A stretch of 28,618 nucleotides of DNA, taken from assembly GCA_002394605.1 (NCBI GenBank), contig DGUI01000029.1:1-28618 (forward strand). Direction: 5' to 3'. Every line of letters begins with the position of its first letter. Within the stretch, counting starts at the first letter, position 1. The notes under the pieces are model-generated. The model was not told the DNA's origin, searched no databases, and was given only the letters and a program-made list of their open reading frames with translations. Shown piece by piece: positions 7,138-15,270 of this stretch. The DNA is from Mageeibacillus sp. UBA4314. GTDB taxonomy: Bacteria > Bacillota > Clostridia > Saccharofermentanales > Saccharofermentanaceae. A program made the position numbers and the translations under genes.

Positions 7138-7162
7138 CCTTCCTGCATGCCCGTCGGGAAGG
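7138..7162 (+). promoter_or_regulatory. Hairpin overlapping the ribosome site of the first methylase gene
   Basis: CCTTCC (7138-7143) can pair with GGAAGG (7157-7162), which overlaps the AGGGAG ribosome site of the ATG at 7173. An inner CCC/GGG pairing is possible. It could reduce translation of the first gene. Confidence 0.4.
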
Positions 7163-7172
7163 GAGCTAACTT

Positions 7173-7832
7173 ATGCCTGATAAGCAGGTTAAGTCCAAGC
7201 AAAGGGTTGCTGATCACGGTGAGGTCTTTACAGCTCAGCGTGAAGTCAACGCTATGCTCGACCTCGTTAAGGATGAGACCGAGCGGATCGATTCGAGGTT
7301 CTTGGAACCTGCGTGCGGCGAGGGTGCTTTCCTCAAGGAGATCCTTAACCGCAAGCTCGCAGTTGTTAAGAAACAGTACGGCAAAAGCCCATACGATTAT
7401 GAACGCTATTCTGTCCTTGCCGTAACGAGCATATACGGGGTCGATATCCTCGAGGACAATGCTGAAATATGCAGGCAGAATCTCTACGAAATCTGGAACA
7501 AAGAATACACAAAGAATACCAAGTCTCAGGCGAACGATCAGTGTCGCGAGACTGTGAGATTCATTCTTAGCAAGAACATACTGTGCGGCGATGCGCTGAC
7601 GATGCTTAAGAACGACGGGACACCGATCGTTTTCGCTGAGTGGAACCTTGTGACGGGCGATCAGATAAAGCGTCGTGATTACGAGTTTGCCGAGCTCCTC
7701 AACGGACACGAGAAACAGATGAACATCTTCATGCTCGGCTGGGAATATGACGAGGAGATCAATGCGTTCATACCGTCGCCGGTAAAGGAGTATCCCCTCA
7801 CAGATTACAGGAGGCTGGCTGACTATGAGTGA
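7173..7832 (+). CDS. Partial N6-adenine methylase-like protein (restriction-modification subunit, no NPPY motif)
   Basis: 219 residues. The SAM-binding motif I is clear (FLEPACGEGAFL, 43-54), preceded by GEVFTAQREVNAMLD, the usual N-terminal signature of N6-adenine DNA methylases. The catalytic NPPY motif is missing: after ILCGDALTML the chain reads IVFAEWNLVTGDQIKRRDYEF. It is therefore probably not an active methylase alone. The C-terminal part carries a stretch typical of subunits annotated as restriction endonuclease subunit M. The start is set by AGGGAG 7 nt upstream; the end overlaps the next methylase gene by 8 bp. A complex with the two downstream proteins is inferred. Confidence 0.82.
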   Translation: MPDKQVKSKQRVADHGEVFTAQREVNAMLDLVKDETERIDSRFLEPACGEGAFLKEILNRKLAVVKKQYGKSPYDYERYSVLAVTSIYGVDILEDNAEICRQNLYEIWNKEYTKNTKSQANDQCRETVRFILSKNILCGDALTMLKNDGTPIVFAEWNLVTGDQIKRRDYEFAELLNGHEKQMNIFMLGWEYDEEINAFIPSPVKEYPLTDYRRLADYE

Positions 7833-9366
7833 TCTTGTATCTTCCTACAATCCCGACGTTCTGTCATGTATCGCGAATCTCTCGAATGACGAGGTGTTCA
7901 CGCCGCCCGAAGTCGCGAATGCAATGCTCGATATGCTTCCTCAGGAATTGTTCTCCGACCCTAACACGACTTTTCTTGATCCCGCAACAAAGTCCGGCGT
8001 TTTCCTCCGTGAGATCGCGAAAAGGCTCCTTGTGGGACTTGAACCCACCATCCCAGACCTGCAGGAGAGGCTGGATCACATAATGCACAAGCAGCTGTAC
8101 GGGATTTCCATTACGGAGCTTACGAGCCTGCTATCAAGGCGAAGTTTGTACTGCTCCAAGTATCCGAACAGTATTTATTCGGTGTCTGTATTTGACGATA
8201 TTCAGGGAAATATAAGGTTCAAGAATATCAAGCACAGGTTTAAGGATAAAAGGTGCGTCTATTGCGGTGCTGCTGAGGCTGAGTATGGTGATGATAAGAG
8301 GTCAGGCCTCGAGCAACACGCATATGAGTTTATACATAATACTAACCCACAGGAGATATTTAAGATGAAGTTTGATGTGATAATTGGAAATCCGCCGTAT
8401 CAGTTGGAAACGGGTGGAGGAAGTGAGGACTCTGTAGCAGCTCGTCAGGCAAAACCCTTATTCCATTTGTTTGTACAACAAGCGATGAAAATGAATCCGA
8501 AGTATCTCTGTATGATTATTCCTGCAAGATGGTATTCGGGTGGAATAGGTTTGAATGATTTTCGAGATTTAATGCTGAAAAACAGCAATATTACTGATCT
8601 TGTCGATTATTTCAATTCGAGAGATTGTTTTGATAATGTGAACATAGCAGGTGGTATCTGCTATTTTTTGTGGGCTAGAGATATAAAAGCAAAATGCAGG
8701 GTTACTAATATATTAGGAAGAGATATAGATACCTCAATTAGATCGCTGGATGAATTTGGAGATATTTTTATTCGTTCGAACAAAGCCATTTCTATTATTC
8801 ACAAAGTATTAGATAAGACGGAAGACTTTTTAACAGAGAAAGTATATCCAATCGATGCATTTGGATTTGTTTCCAAATCACGAGGTAATACGGAAAGCTT
8901 TGATGGAGCAATTAAACTGATTCATAGCAAAGGAACGGGATATGTTGGTCGTGATGAAGTTGCTAAAAATAGAGAGATAATAGATAAATTCAAAGTTACC
9001 ATTGGCATTTTGGTACCGAGTAATGGTGAAGTTGGAATAGATCCTTCGAAGGGATATAACGGGATAACAAAACCCAGAATTCTTAGACCGGGAGAGGTAA
9101 CTACATTTTCTTATTTGGTGATTGGAGTGTTTGATACTCTTACGGAGGCGGTAAACTATCAGCGATATATAGCAGGAAAGTTTGCGCGTTTTATGCTGCG
9201 TTTGACATATTCATCAATGCATATTTCAAAGAACAACTTCAGATTTGTTCCTCTGTTGGATTTTAATAAAGAATGGGAGGATGAAGAATTATATTCTTTT
9301 TATGGTCTTTCTGAACAAGAAATATCATATATTGAATTCTTGGTTCGCCCAATGGACTTAGACTAA
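7825..9366 (+). CDS. Eco57I-type N6-adenine DNA methyltransferase
   Basis: 513 residues. Motif I is FLDPATKSGVFL (50-61) and the catalytic motif is NPPY (189-192) in FDVIIGNPPYQLETGGG, so methyl transfer to adenine N6 is expected. An N-terminal NDEVFTPPEVANAMLD signature matches that of the upstream protein, suggesting the two arose by duplication. A C-x-x-C pair (C144, C147) precedes the catalytic motif. The region from about residue 170 to the end is probably the target-recognition part; its DNA (about 8330-9366) is clearly more AT-rich than both flanks, suggesting domain exchange by recombination. It overlaps the upstream gene by 8 bp and the next start follows by 10 bp. Confidence 0.9.
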   Translation: MSDLVSSYNPDVLSCIANLSNDEVFTPPEVANAMLDMLPQELFSDPNTTFLDPATKSGVFLREIAKRLLVGLEPTIPDLQERLDHIMHKQLYGISITELTSLLSRRSLYCSKYPNSIYSVSVFDDIQGNIRFKNIKHRFKDKRCVYCGAAEAEYGDDKRSGLEQHAYEFIHNTNPQEIFKMKFDVIIGNPPYQLETGGGSEDSVAARQAKPLFHLFVQQAMKMNPKYLCMIIPARWYSGGIGLNDFRDLMLKNSNITDLVDYFNSRDCFDNVNIAGGICYFLWARDIKAKCRVTNILGRDIDTSIRSLDEFGDIFIRSNKAISIIHKVLDKTEDFLTEKVYPIDAFGFVSKSRGNTESFDGAIKLIHSKGTGYVGRDEVAKNREIIDKFKVTIGILVPSNGEVGIDPSKGYNGITKPRILRPGEVTTFSYLVIGVFDTLTEAVNYQRYIAGKFARFMLRLTYSSMHISKNNFRFVPLLDFNKEWEDEELYSFYGLSEQEISYIEFLVRPMDLD

Positions 9367-9376
9367 GGTGACTAAC

Positions 9377-12325
9377 ATGCCTGACACAAACTTCTTCCCA
9401 CAGCTACCCGGCTCCCACCCCATGATCTACGCATATGAGGACACCAATCCTCAGTACGAGGGACTGCTCAAAGTCGGCTATACTGCGGTCGATGTCGATA
9501 AGAGAGTTGCTCAGCAGTATCCGACAAAGAGGCCTGATGGGAGTGTGCCGTACAGAATCGTTCTGAGGGAATCTGCGATGTATCCGGACGGTACTCATTT
9601 CAGGGATACAGATGTCCACAGAATGCTGAAGAAGAAGAAAGTCCGGGGGATGGGCGGAGAGTGGTTCCGCTGTACTGCAGATGATGTTAAGGCTGCTATC
9701 GTTGCGGTAAGAAACAGGACGGATAATGTTGAGAACAGGACACAGACTTTCGGAATGAGGCCTGAGCAGGAAGATGCTGTTAAGAGGACGATGGGTTACT
9801 ACGAGTCTACTGCACAGGAAGGCGGCAGGATCCCTAAGTTCCTGTGGAACGCGAAGATGAGGTTCGGCAAGACTTTCGCATCGTACCAGCTTGCCAAGAG
9901 GATGGGGCTTACGAAGGTGCTTATACTGACGTTCAAGCCGGCGGTCCAGAAGGCGTGGCGCGAAGATCTGATGACACATGTGGACTTTGAGGGATGGCAG
10001 TTTATTGCAAGGGATCCGAATAACCTTAAGGACACGATAGATAACCAGTATCAGCGTGCGGATAAGAAGAGACCGATCGTGTGCTTCGGTTCTTTTCAGG
10101 ACTTTTTGGGAGTGAATAAGGCGACCGGCGGCATCAAGGCGAATAATGAGTGGGTGCATGCGACGAACTGGGATCTGGTGATCTTTGACGAATACCATTT
10201 CGGTGCGTGGAAGGAGAGTGCGAAGCAGCTTTTCGAAAGTGATGAAGACACGTACGAGGATGATCTCAGCAGATATGACCGCGGCAATGCTTACGATGAG
10301 ACATGGCTTCCCATAACGACAAAGTATTATCTATACCTGTCCGGAACGCCGTTCCGTGCGCTCAATTCTGGCGAGTTTATAGAAGAACAGATTTATAACT
10401 GGACATATTCCGATGAGCAGAGAGCAAAGCTTAACTGGGTGGGTGAAGATAACCCGTACGAGGCCCTCCCAAGAATGGTAATGCTGACATATAAGGTTCC
10501 GGACAGTATCGTTAGGATCGCCAAGCAAGGAGAATTTGACGAGTTTGATCTCAATGTTTTCTTCTCAGCTGAGGGCGAAGGGGAGAACGCTTATTTTAAG
10601 TATGAGGATTATGTTCAGAAATGGTTAGATCTGATCAGAGGCTCTTATATGTCCAATACTGTTGATGAGTTGAAGCAGGGGGCGGAGAAACCCCCAATGC
10701 CGTTTTCGGATACAAGACTGCTGAATGTGCTGAGCCATACGTTATGGTTCCTTCCGAAAGTCAATTGCTGTTATGCAATGTGTAATTTGCTGAGGCAGCG
10801 GCAGAATTCATTCTTTGATGATTACAAGGTAATCGTATGTGCAGGTGTTGAGGCCGGCGTTGGTGTAAAAGCATTGGATCCGGTTCAGTCAGCAATGGCA
10901 GATCCGTTGTCATCAAAGACTATAACGCTGTCATGCGGAAAACTGATGACAGGAGTTACGGTAAAGCCGTGGACTGGTATATTGATGCTCTGTAACCTCA
11001 AGAGCCCTGAGACATATTTCCAGGCAGCATTCAGAGTGCAGAGCCCTTGGGAGATAATAACTGACAGTGGCAAGAAACAGATCATCAAGCGTGAATGCTA
11101 TGTGTTTGATTTTGCTCTGGATCGTGCGTTAAGGCAGATCTCTGATTACAGCTGCAGGCTCAATGTTGATGAGAGTAACCCTGAGAAGAAGGTAGGGGAG
11201 TTTATCAACTTCCTTCCGGTACTTGCGTATGACGGAAGTGCGATGCGTCAGGTAGATGCTGCCGAGATATTAGATCTTGCAATGGCAGGCACTACGGCAA
11301 CGCTCCTGGCAAAGAGGTGGGAATCAGCTCTGCTCGTTAATGTTGATAATGATACACTTCGCAGGCTCATGACAAATGAGAAAGCTATGGCCGCGCTTAT
11401 GAGGATAGAAGGATTCAGGAGTCTTAATCAGGATATCGAGACGATCATTAATAAGTCAGAGGCGGTCAAGAAGGCTAAGAAGGAGAAGAGCGAGTTGACT
11501 CCCAAAGAGAAGAAAGAACTTTCTGATGAGGAGAAAGAATACAAGTCGCTTCGTAAGAAGATACAGGAGAAACTCATCAAGTTCGCGACGAGAGTGCCTG
11601 TGTTCATGTATCTGACTGATTACCGTGAGTATAGTCTTAAGGATGTAATCACCCAATTGGAACCTGAACTGTTCCGTAAAGTTACTGGTCTTAATGTGAA
11701 GGATTTCGAACTGCTCGTATCACTTAATGTTTTTAACGAGTCACTGATGAATGATGCAGTTTATAAATTTAAACGATATGAAGATGCGAGCCTGACATAT
11801 GCAGGCGTTGACCGTCATGCTGGAGAGAGTATCGGATTATTCAGTACAGTTATATCCAAAGAGGACTACGACAAGATGAATGGTGTGCTCTCAGAATCGA
11901 TGTCAGTTGGAGATGATTTCTATGCTGGAATGGCGATGCCGACCGGTATAGTTATCTCTGTCGATGATGAGGACGGGGGAGAGCAGGATTATATTGTTGA
12001 GCGGAAATCACAAAAAAAGAGATCCACCGGCCGCACTCCGATCGTATCTGATCTTGCTCCAATGGCTTCGTTATCTCCAACATATAGGCCCTCATATACT
12101 CCTCCTGTAGTGGAACGCAAGGCTCCAGTGGCGCCGCCTGCAGCAGAAGTGGATGTCTCGGGTATAACAATCGGATCGGTCGTCCGTCATAAAGCTTTTG
12201 GTCCCGGAAAAGTTACGAAGATAGACGGAGGCTATATAACGGTGCTGTTCTATGAGTTCGATGACCGTGTAAAGACTTTCCCTTTTCCCGGTGCTTTTGA
12301 GAGTGGGTTCCTGAGTGTGCTATAA
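9377..12325 (+). CDS. GIY-YIG-like nuclease / superfamily 2 helicase fusion (restriction subunit)
   Basis: 982 residues. Residues about 15-110 look like a T5orf172/MUG113-type GIY-YIG nuclease: MIYAYE, LLKVGYT, an Arg in DKRVAQQ, a His in TDVHRML and the Glu of GEWF. A DEAD/DEAH-type motor follows: Walker A in AKMRFGKT (159-166), DEYH (271-274), LSGTPF, and AAFRVQSP as motif VI. A Lys/Glu-rich coiled segment (about 690-740) and a C-terminal Tudor-like domain (IGSVVRHKAFGPGKV) complete it. This would couple ATP-driven translocation to DNA cutting. Start ATG 9377 is preferred (AAGGTGA 6 nt upstream) over GTG 9368. Third gene of the methylase operon. Confidence 0.88.
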   Translation: MPDTNFFPQLPGSHPMIYAYEDTNPQYEGLLKVGYTAVDVDKRVAQQYPTKRPDGSVPYRIVLRESAMYPDGTHFRDTDVHRMLKKKKVRGMGGEWFRCTADDVKAAIVAVRNRTDNVENRTQTFGMRPEQEDAVKRTMGYYESTAQEGGRIPKFLWNAKMRFGKTFASYQLAKRMGLTKVLILTFKPAVQKAWREDLMTHVDFEGWQFIARDPNNLKDTIDNQYQRADKKRPIVCFGSFQDFLGVNKATGGIKANNEWVHATNWDLVIFDEYHFGAWKESAKQLFESDEDTYEDDLSRYDRGNAYDETWLPITTKYYLYLSGTPFRALNSGEFIEEQIYNWTYSDEQRAKLNWVGEDNPYEALPRMVMLTYKVPDSIVRIAKQGEFDEFDLNVFFSAEGEGENAYFKYEDYVQKWLDLIRGSYMSNTVDELKQGAEKPPMPFSDTRLLNVLSHTLWFLPKVNCCYAMCNLLRQRQNSFFDDYKVIVCAGVEAGVGVKALDPVQSAMADPLSSKTITLSCGKLMTGVTVKPWTGILMLCNLKSPETYFQAAFRVQSPWEIITDSGKKQIIKRECYVFDFALDRALRQISDYSCRLNVDESNPEKKVGEFINFLPVLAYDGSAMRQVDAAEILDLAMAGTTATLLAKRWESALLVNVDNDTLRRLMTNEKAMAALMRIEGFRSLNQDIETIINKSEAVKKAKKEKSELTPKEKKELSDEEKEYKSLRKKIQEKLIKFATRVPVFMYLTDYREYSLKDVITQLEPELFRKVTGLNVKDFELLVSLNVFNESLMNDAVYKFKRYEDASLTYAGVDRHAGESIGLFSTVISKEDYDKMNGVLSESMSVGDDFYAGMAMPTGIVISVDDEDGGEQDYIVERKSQKKRSTGRTPIVSDLAPMASLSPTYRPSYTPPVVERKAPVAPPAAEVDVSGITIGSVVRHKAFGPGKVTKIDGGYITVLFYEFDDRVKTFPFPGAFESGFLSVL

Positions 12326-12326
12326 T
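12297..12326 (+). promoter_or_regulatory. Promoter of the DUF6472 gene, inside the end of the helicase gene, leaderless layout
   Basis: TTGAGA (12297-12302), an 18-bp spacer and extended TGC-TATAAT (12321-12326). The predicted transcript start is about 12333, next to the ATG at 12334; no ribosome site is present. Confidence 0.6.
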
Positions 12327-12333
12327 ACAACGC

Positions 12334-12519
12334 ATGGCTAACAATTGTGACAAGTGCATATTCAACGCATACGATGAGGTGACCGGCGAGCAGTATTGCG
12401 ACTGCGGTATGGATGAGGATGAGCTCATCAGGTTTATGACTGCAAGAAGAGATAAGGCAATGGCTTGCCCGTATTTCCGTGACGGTGATGAGTACGGCAT
12501 AGTCAGACACCAGATGTAA
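12334..12519 (+). CDS. DUF6472-like small Cys-rich protein
   Basis: 61 residues with five cysteines at 5, 8, 22, 24 and 45 (CDKC, YCDCG, ACPYF), a layout I associate with the DUF6472 family common in Clostridia. The cysteine spacing suggests a metal site, probably zinc or Fe-S, but the function is unknown. A central acidic/basic helix (MDEDELIRFMTARRDK) separates the Cys groups. It begins 8 bp after the helicase stop but has its own -10 box there and no ribosome site, so it may be outside the restriction operon. Its stop faces the convergent DUF937 gene 20 bp away. Confidence 0.8.
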   Translation: MANNCDKCIFNAYDEVTGEQYCDCGMDEDELIRFMTARRDKAMACPYFRDGDEYGIVRHQM

Positions 12520-12539
12520 CCGGTGCCCTGACGCTTATG

Positions 12540-13181
12540 TCACAAAAACAGCTTCTTAAGTGAATCGACGAGTGATTCGCCCTTCATGCTGTTCAATGCA
12601 GCTCTGTCTTCGTCGTCGATCAGAAGTGATCCGACAGTATCCTTAAGCTGAGATAACTCCGAATCATTAACAAATGATGTTGAAGTAAATCTGGATCGAT
12701 CAGGCCCCTCGGATCTTGTTGTTCCGCCGGGATAATCAGCGCCTACGCCTGATCTGGCTCCGGGTGCGTTGTAGCTGTTATTTGCTGATGATACAGTGCT
12801 CATGATGGCGGGAGCGATGCTGCTCAGGATCGTTCTGGACTGGTTGAAGTCGATCCCTGCAGCCTGTGCGACCTGCGAGATAAAATCAGATTTGTCACAG
12901 CCTAAGATCTTGGTGATGATCTTGTCACCGTCAACTAAGTCGGCGCCTGCCAGCTGGGATCTCATAGATCCGGAGTTTGTGTGCTGACCCAGAGCCTCCA
13001 GGAGGGCAGATGCACCTTCTTCTGTCGAAGCATTCTTCTGCATGCTCTCCATAATGCCGGGGATCGCGTTTGTGATAGCAGTCTTGATCTGCGAAGGGGC
13101 AGCTCCCTGAGTCCTGCTCGTTAATGCGCTTATTGAGTCGATCGATGTCATGCTGTCGATCAAAGTCTGTGCCAGGTCCAT
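12540..13181 (-). CDS. DUF937 family protein
   Basis: 213 residues. The first ~140 residues are a helical DUF937 domain (MDLAQTLIDSMTSIDSISALTSR, here in parts: repeated amphipathic helices with ITNAIPGIMESM, GASALLEAL and SSIAPAIMSTV). A Ser/Gly/Pro-rich linker and a short C-terminal acidic helix follow. DUF937 proteins are of unknown biochemical role. The start is the ATG 7 nt after AAGGGAG; a longer frame begins 13 codons earlier but lies inside a strong hairpin. It is convergent with the DUF6472 gene and follows the padR operon on the same strand, but seems separately expressed. Confidence 0.87.
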   Translation of the reverse strand: MDLAQTLIDSMTSIDSISALTSRTQGAAPSQIKTAITNAIPGIMESMQKNASTEEGASALLEALGQHTNSGSMRSQLAGADLVDGDKIITKILGCDKSDFISQVAQAAGIDFNQSRTILSSIAPAIMSTVSSANNSYNAPGARSGVGADYPGGTTRSEGPDRSRFTSTSFVNDSELSQLKDTVGSLLIDDEDRAALNSMKGESLVDSLKKLFL

Positions 13182-13186
13182 AGAAA

Positions 13187-13231
13187 ATCTCCCTTGTGTT
13201 TGATAAAGAGATTTTATCACACAAGGGAGAT
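13187..13231 (-). promoter_or_regulatory. Long hairpin in the DUF937 leader that sequesters its ribosome site
   Basis: Right arm 13213-13231 pairs with left arm 13187-13207 over 19 bp with one 2-nt bulge and a 5-nt loop. In the minus-strand transcript the AAGGGAG ribosome site is inside the 3' arm, paired with CTCCCTT. Caveat: TGT-GATAAA in the other arm could be the -10 box, in which case the RNA would start in the loop and the hairpin would not form. Confidence 0.6.
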
Positions 13232-13259
13232 GAGTTGTTATCCTTTTCGAGCGCGGATA

Positions 13260-14141
13260 TCAGGAAAATGTGATGTCGCCTGATACTGTATCGATATTGA
13301 CTACCGGTGCGCCTTCGATGTTGGAAGGCAGCTTGATGTCACCTGATACTGTGTCGGTCTCGTAGTGGTGATCGCCGATAAGAGTTCCCTTTACGTCACC
13401 TGATACTGTATTGACCGATGCATTCTCCACAGCGACGTTATTAAGTGTTACGTCGCCTGAAGTCGTGGAGATATCGAGCTTTCTTGCGATCTTTGAATCG
13501 TTGACCGTAACGGAGCCTGAGACTGTAGATACGTCTAATGTTGCAAGATCGATGTTGCCTGCGGACAGATCGCCGCTGGTAGTGTTCACACTGTAAGAAT
13601 CGGTAACTACGCATTCAGTTGCGATATCGCCGGATGTCGTATTGAACTTGATCTTCTCGAAAGTGAATTCCTTACTGACCTTGATGTCACTGCTTACACC
13701 GTCTACATTAAGACGGATGAATGAGCCCACAGGAAGGTAGAGTGTCGTTGTCCTCTCGGGATTGTCAAAGCTCCTGAAAGTCCAGTCAAAATTTGCGATA
13801 TAGTCCCACCAGTGGCTGATACTGGTATCGTTTACGGAGATCTCAAGTGTTCCTGAATTAACATTGATCTTGTGCACCATTCTCTCGGAATCGTAGTACT
13901 CGACCTTAGTCGTTCCGTCTGCTGAAGGAACGATCCTGACATCTGCAGAGACCTCGTCGATAGTTATCGAATCAAAACTGTCTGTGATGGTCGATTCCTT
14001 CTTCTCGTAAGTCTCGGCCGATACTGTCCGGCGCGATAAGAAACTGTATCCGATGATCGAAATGATGATACCCGTGATGATAAGAATACCTGCTGTAATA
14101 AGAATGATCTTTGCTGCTTTTCCCATTTTAAAATTCCTCAC
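13260..14141 (-). CDS. DUF4097 membrane-anchored beta-repeat protein
   Basis: 293 residues: a short cytoplasmic N terminus, one transmembrane helix (11-34), and an extracellular DUF4097 region. The latter contains seven repeats of the pattern [NSD]T[TV]SG[DS][ILV] (from about residue 167 to the end) at roughly 20-residue spacing, expected to stack as a beta-helix or ladder. DUF4097 proteins occur with PadR and DUF1700 proteins and are often linked to envelope stress or antimicrobial response, but the activity is unknown. The GTG start overlaps the DUF1700 stop by 4 nt (GTGA), with AAGGAAG upstream; ATG 14126 with GAGGA is an alternative. Confidence 0.9.
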   Translation of the reverse strand: MRNFKMGKAAKIILITAGILIITGIIISIIGYSFLSRRTVSAETYEKKESTITDSFDSITIDEVSADVRIVPSADGTTKVEYYDSERMVHKINVNSGTLEISVNDTSISHWWDYIANFDWTFRSFDNPERTTTLYLPVGSFIRLNVDGVSSDIKVSKEFTFEKIKFNTTSGDIATECVVTDSYSVNTTSGDLSAGNIDLATLDVSTVSGSVTVNDSKIARKLDISTTSGDVTLNNVAVENASVNTVSGDVKGTLIGDHHYETDTVSGDIKLPSNIEGAPVVNIDTVSGDITFS

Positions 14142-14743
14142 TTATTCTTCCTTTTGATAAATAAACTTTTGATCCACTTTACAAATCTTCCCATGAGCTC
14201 GATGAGCCAGAGTGTTACTGCCTTAGCCGGTATGAACAGCAGCAGTGCGAGTCCAATGAGGATGAGCGATACACCCAGAGTCGTCAGAGCTGACATGCCG
14301 TTTCCGCCGGCAAGTGACATGATAGAAGCGAATATTCCTGCGATACCGGCAACACCAAAAGCCAGCACGATCGCGAAAAACACGATGATGAGCGCCAGGA
14401 AGACGATCGCTATTGCAAGAGCTATCGCGAACAGTGCCATGAGCACGGAGAACCAGATTGGGAAGCCCAATACTATGAGTATGATCTCCCAGACTCTGAC
14501 TGACTTGCGTTCGCTCGTCTTGATGTTAGCCTTAACGATCTTGGACAGCGGCGTATCCATCAGGATCTGCTGTGCAATCTCTTCGGGCGTTCCGACGCCT
14601 GCAACGGCCTGTTCTTCTGATAGTCCCTCATCGATCCTGTCCTGGATCGATTCTTCGTAAAATTCAAGTGCCTTGTCGATGTCCGCTTCAGGCAGTCCTG
14701 CAAGGCGCCCGCGCACGTCATCTAAAAATTCCTTTTTGTTCAT
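14138..14743 (-). CDS. DUF1700 family membrane protein
   Basis: 201 residues. The N-terminal ~65 residues are the family signature (NKKEFLDDVRGRLAGLP, ALEFYEESIQDRIDEG, GTPEEIAQQIL), a soluble helical domain. Three to four hydrophobic helices follow (about 84-180), then a basic C terminus (SLFIKRKNK). DUF1700 proteins accompany PadR regulators and DUF4097 proteins in Firmicutes; their function is unknown. The start overlaps the padR stop by 4 nt (ATGA) and its stop overlaps the DUF4097 start by 4 nt, giving translational coupling through the operon. Confidence 0.92.
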   Translation of the reverse strand: MNKKEFLDDVRGRLAGLPEADIDKALEFYEESIQDRIDEGLSEEQAVAGVGTPEEIAQQILMDTPLSKIVKANIKTSERKSVRVWEIILIVLGFPIWFSVLMALFAIALAIAIVFLALIIVFFAIVLAFGVAGIAGIFASIMSLAGGNGMSALTTLGVSLILIGLALLLFIPAKAVTLWLIELMGRFVKWIKSLFIKRKNK

Positions 14744-15057
14744 TCTTCGTCACACTCCCTCGTTACGTAATCGTAGATCGACATTATCTCTTTCCATTCC
14801 CCGGCGAAAACCTCGAGCTTTTTCTGACCGGAATCGGTAATGTGGTAGTACTTTCTGAGTCTCCCGTTGTGTTCGGCTGATCGGACCGTCAGGCAACCTT
14901 GTTCTTCTAATCTTCTTAGGATCGGATAGAGCGTTGACTCAGAGATCGTAAGATATGGCTTGATGTCTTTTATTATCTTGTATCCGTACGAATCATCATA
15001 TTTGATCGACGCGAGTACGCAGATATCAAGTAAGCCACGTTTGATCTGTGCATCCAT
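14740..15057 (-). CDS. PadR family transcriptional regulator
   Basis: 105 residues. It is a winged-helix PadR repressor: MDAQIKRGLLDICVLASI, then the YGYKIIKDI helix, ISESTLYPILRRLEEQGCL as recognition helix and turn, and YYHITDSGQKKLE at the wing, followed by the dimerisation helix. It probably represses its own operon with DUF1700 and DUF4097. The start is the ATG 7 nt after GGGAGG, 12 codons inside the longest frame. A dyad overlapping the -10 box is a likely operator. The inducing signal is unknown; related regulators respond to envelope-active drugs or small aromatic compounds. Confidence 0.95.
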   Translation of the reverse strand: MDAQIKRGLLDICVLASIKYDDSYGYKIIKDIKPYLTISESTLYPILRRLEEQGCLTVRSAEHNGRLRKYYHITDSGQKKLEVFAGEWKEIMSIYDYVTRECDEE

Positions 15058-15079
15058 GTCACATACCTCCCTTCGTGCT

Positions 15080-15110
15080 ATACTATACGACACATAGTAT
15101 TGTGTGTCAA
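15080..15110 (-). promoter_or_regulatory. padR operon promoter with overlapping operator-like dyad
   Basis: On the minus strand TTGACA (15110-15105), 17-bp spacer, TATAGT (15087-15082). Perfect 7-bp arms ATACTAT (15080-15086) and ATAGTAT (15094-15100) flank a 7-bp spacer, covering the -10 box and half the spacer. The ATAC/GTAT ends resemble known PadR-type operators. Confidence 0.8.
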
Positions 15111-15127
15111 GGGGTATTTTGAGCTAC

Positions 15128-15234
15128 GGATCAAATTTTCCGGGGACGTCGCACCCGCCGTCACTAATAGTGCGCAGAAACCGTAAGTATGTAGAACTGA
15201 CGGCGGTGCTCAAAGATCCCCGGAAAATTGATCC
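15128..15234. repeat. Long imperfect hairpin (two-part inverted repeat)
   Basis: Outer arms 15128-15146 and 15217-15234 (18 of 19 positions match, one extra A), and inner arms 15151-15163 and 15198-15209 (one extra C), enclose a ~34-nt loop. No T-tract follows. It lies about 20 bp upstream of the padR promoter -35. Confidence 0.75.
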
Positions 15235-15270
15235 TTCGCGCTTGCGGGGAGTGAATGGAGATGATTTTTC

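Noticed and set aside
4499..12500. Prophage or integrative conjugative element
   Set aside because: Only a small resolvase, a nuclease and a restriction-like operon are present; no structural, packaging, replication or conjugation genes and no attachment-site pair were found.
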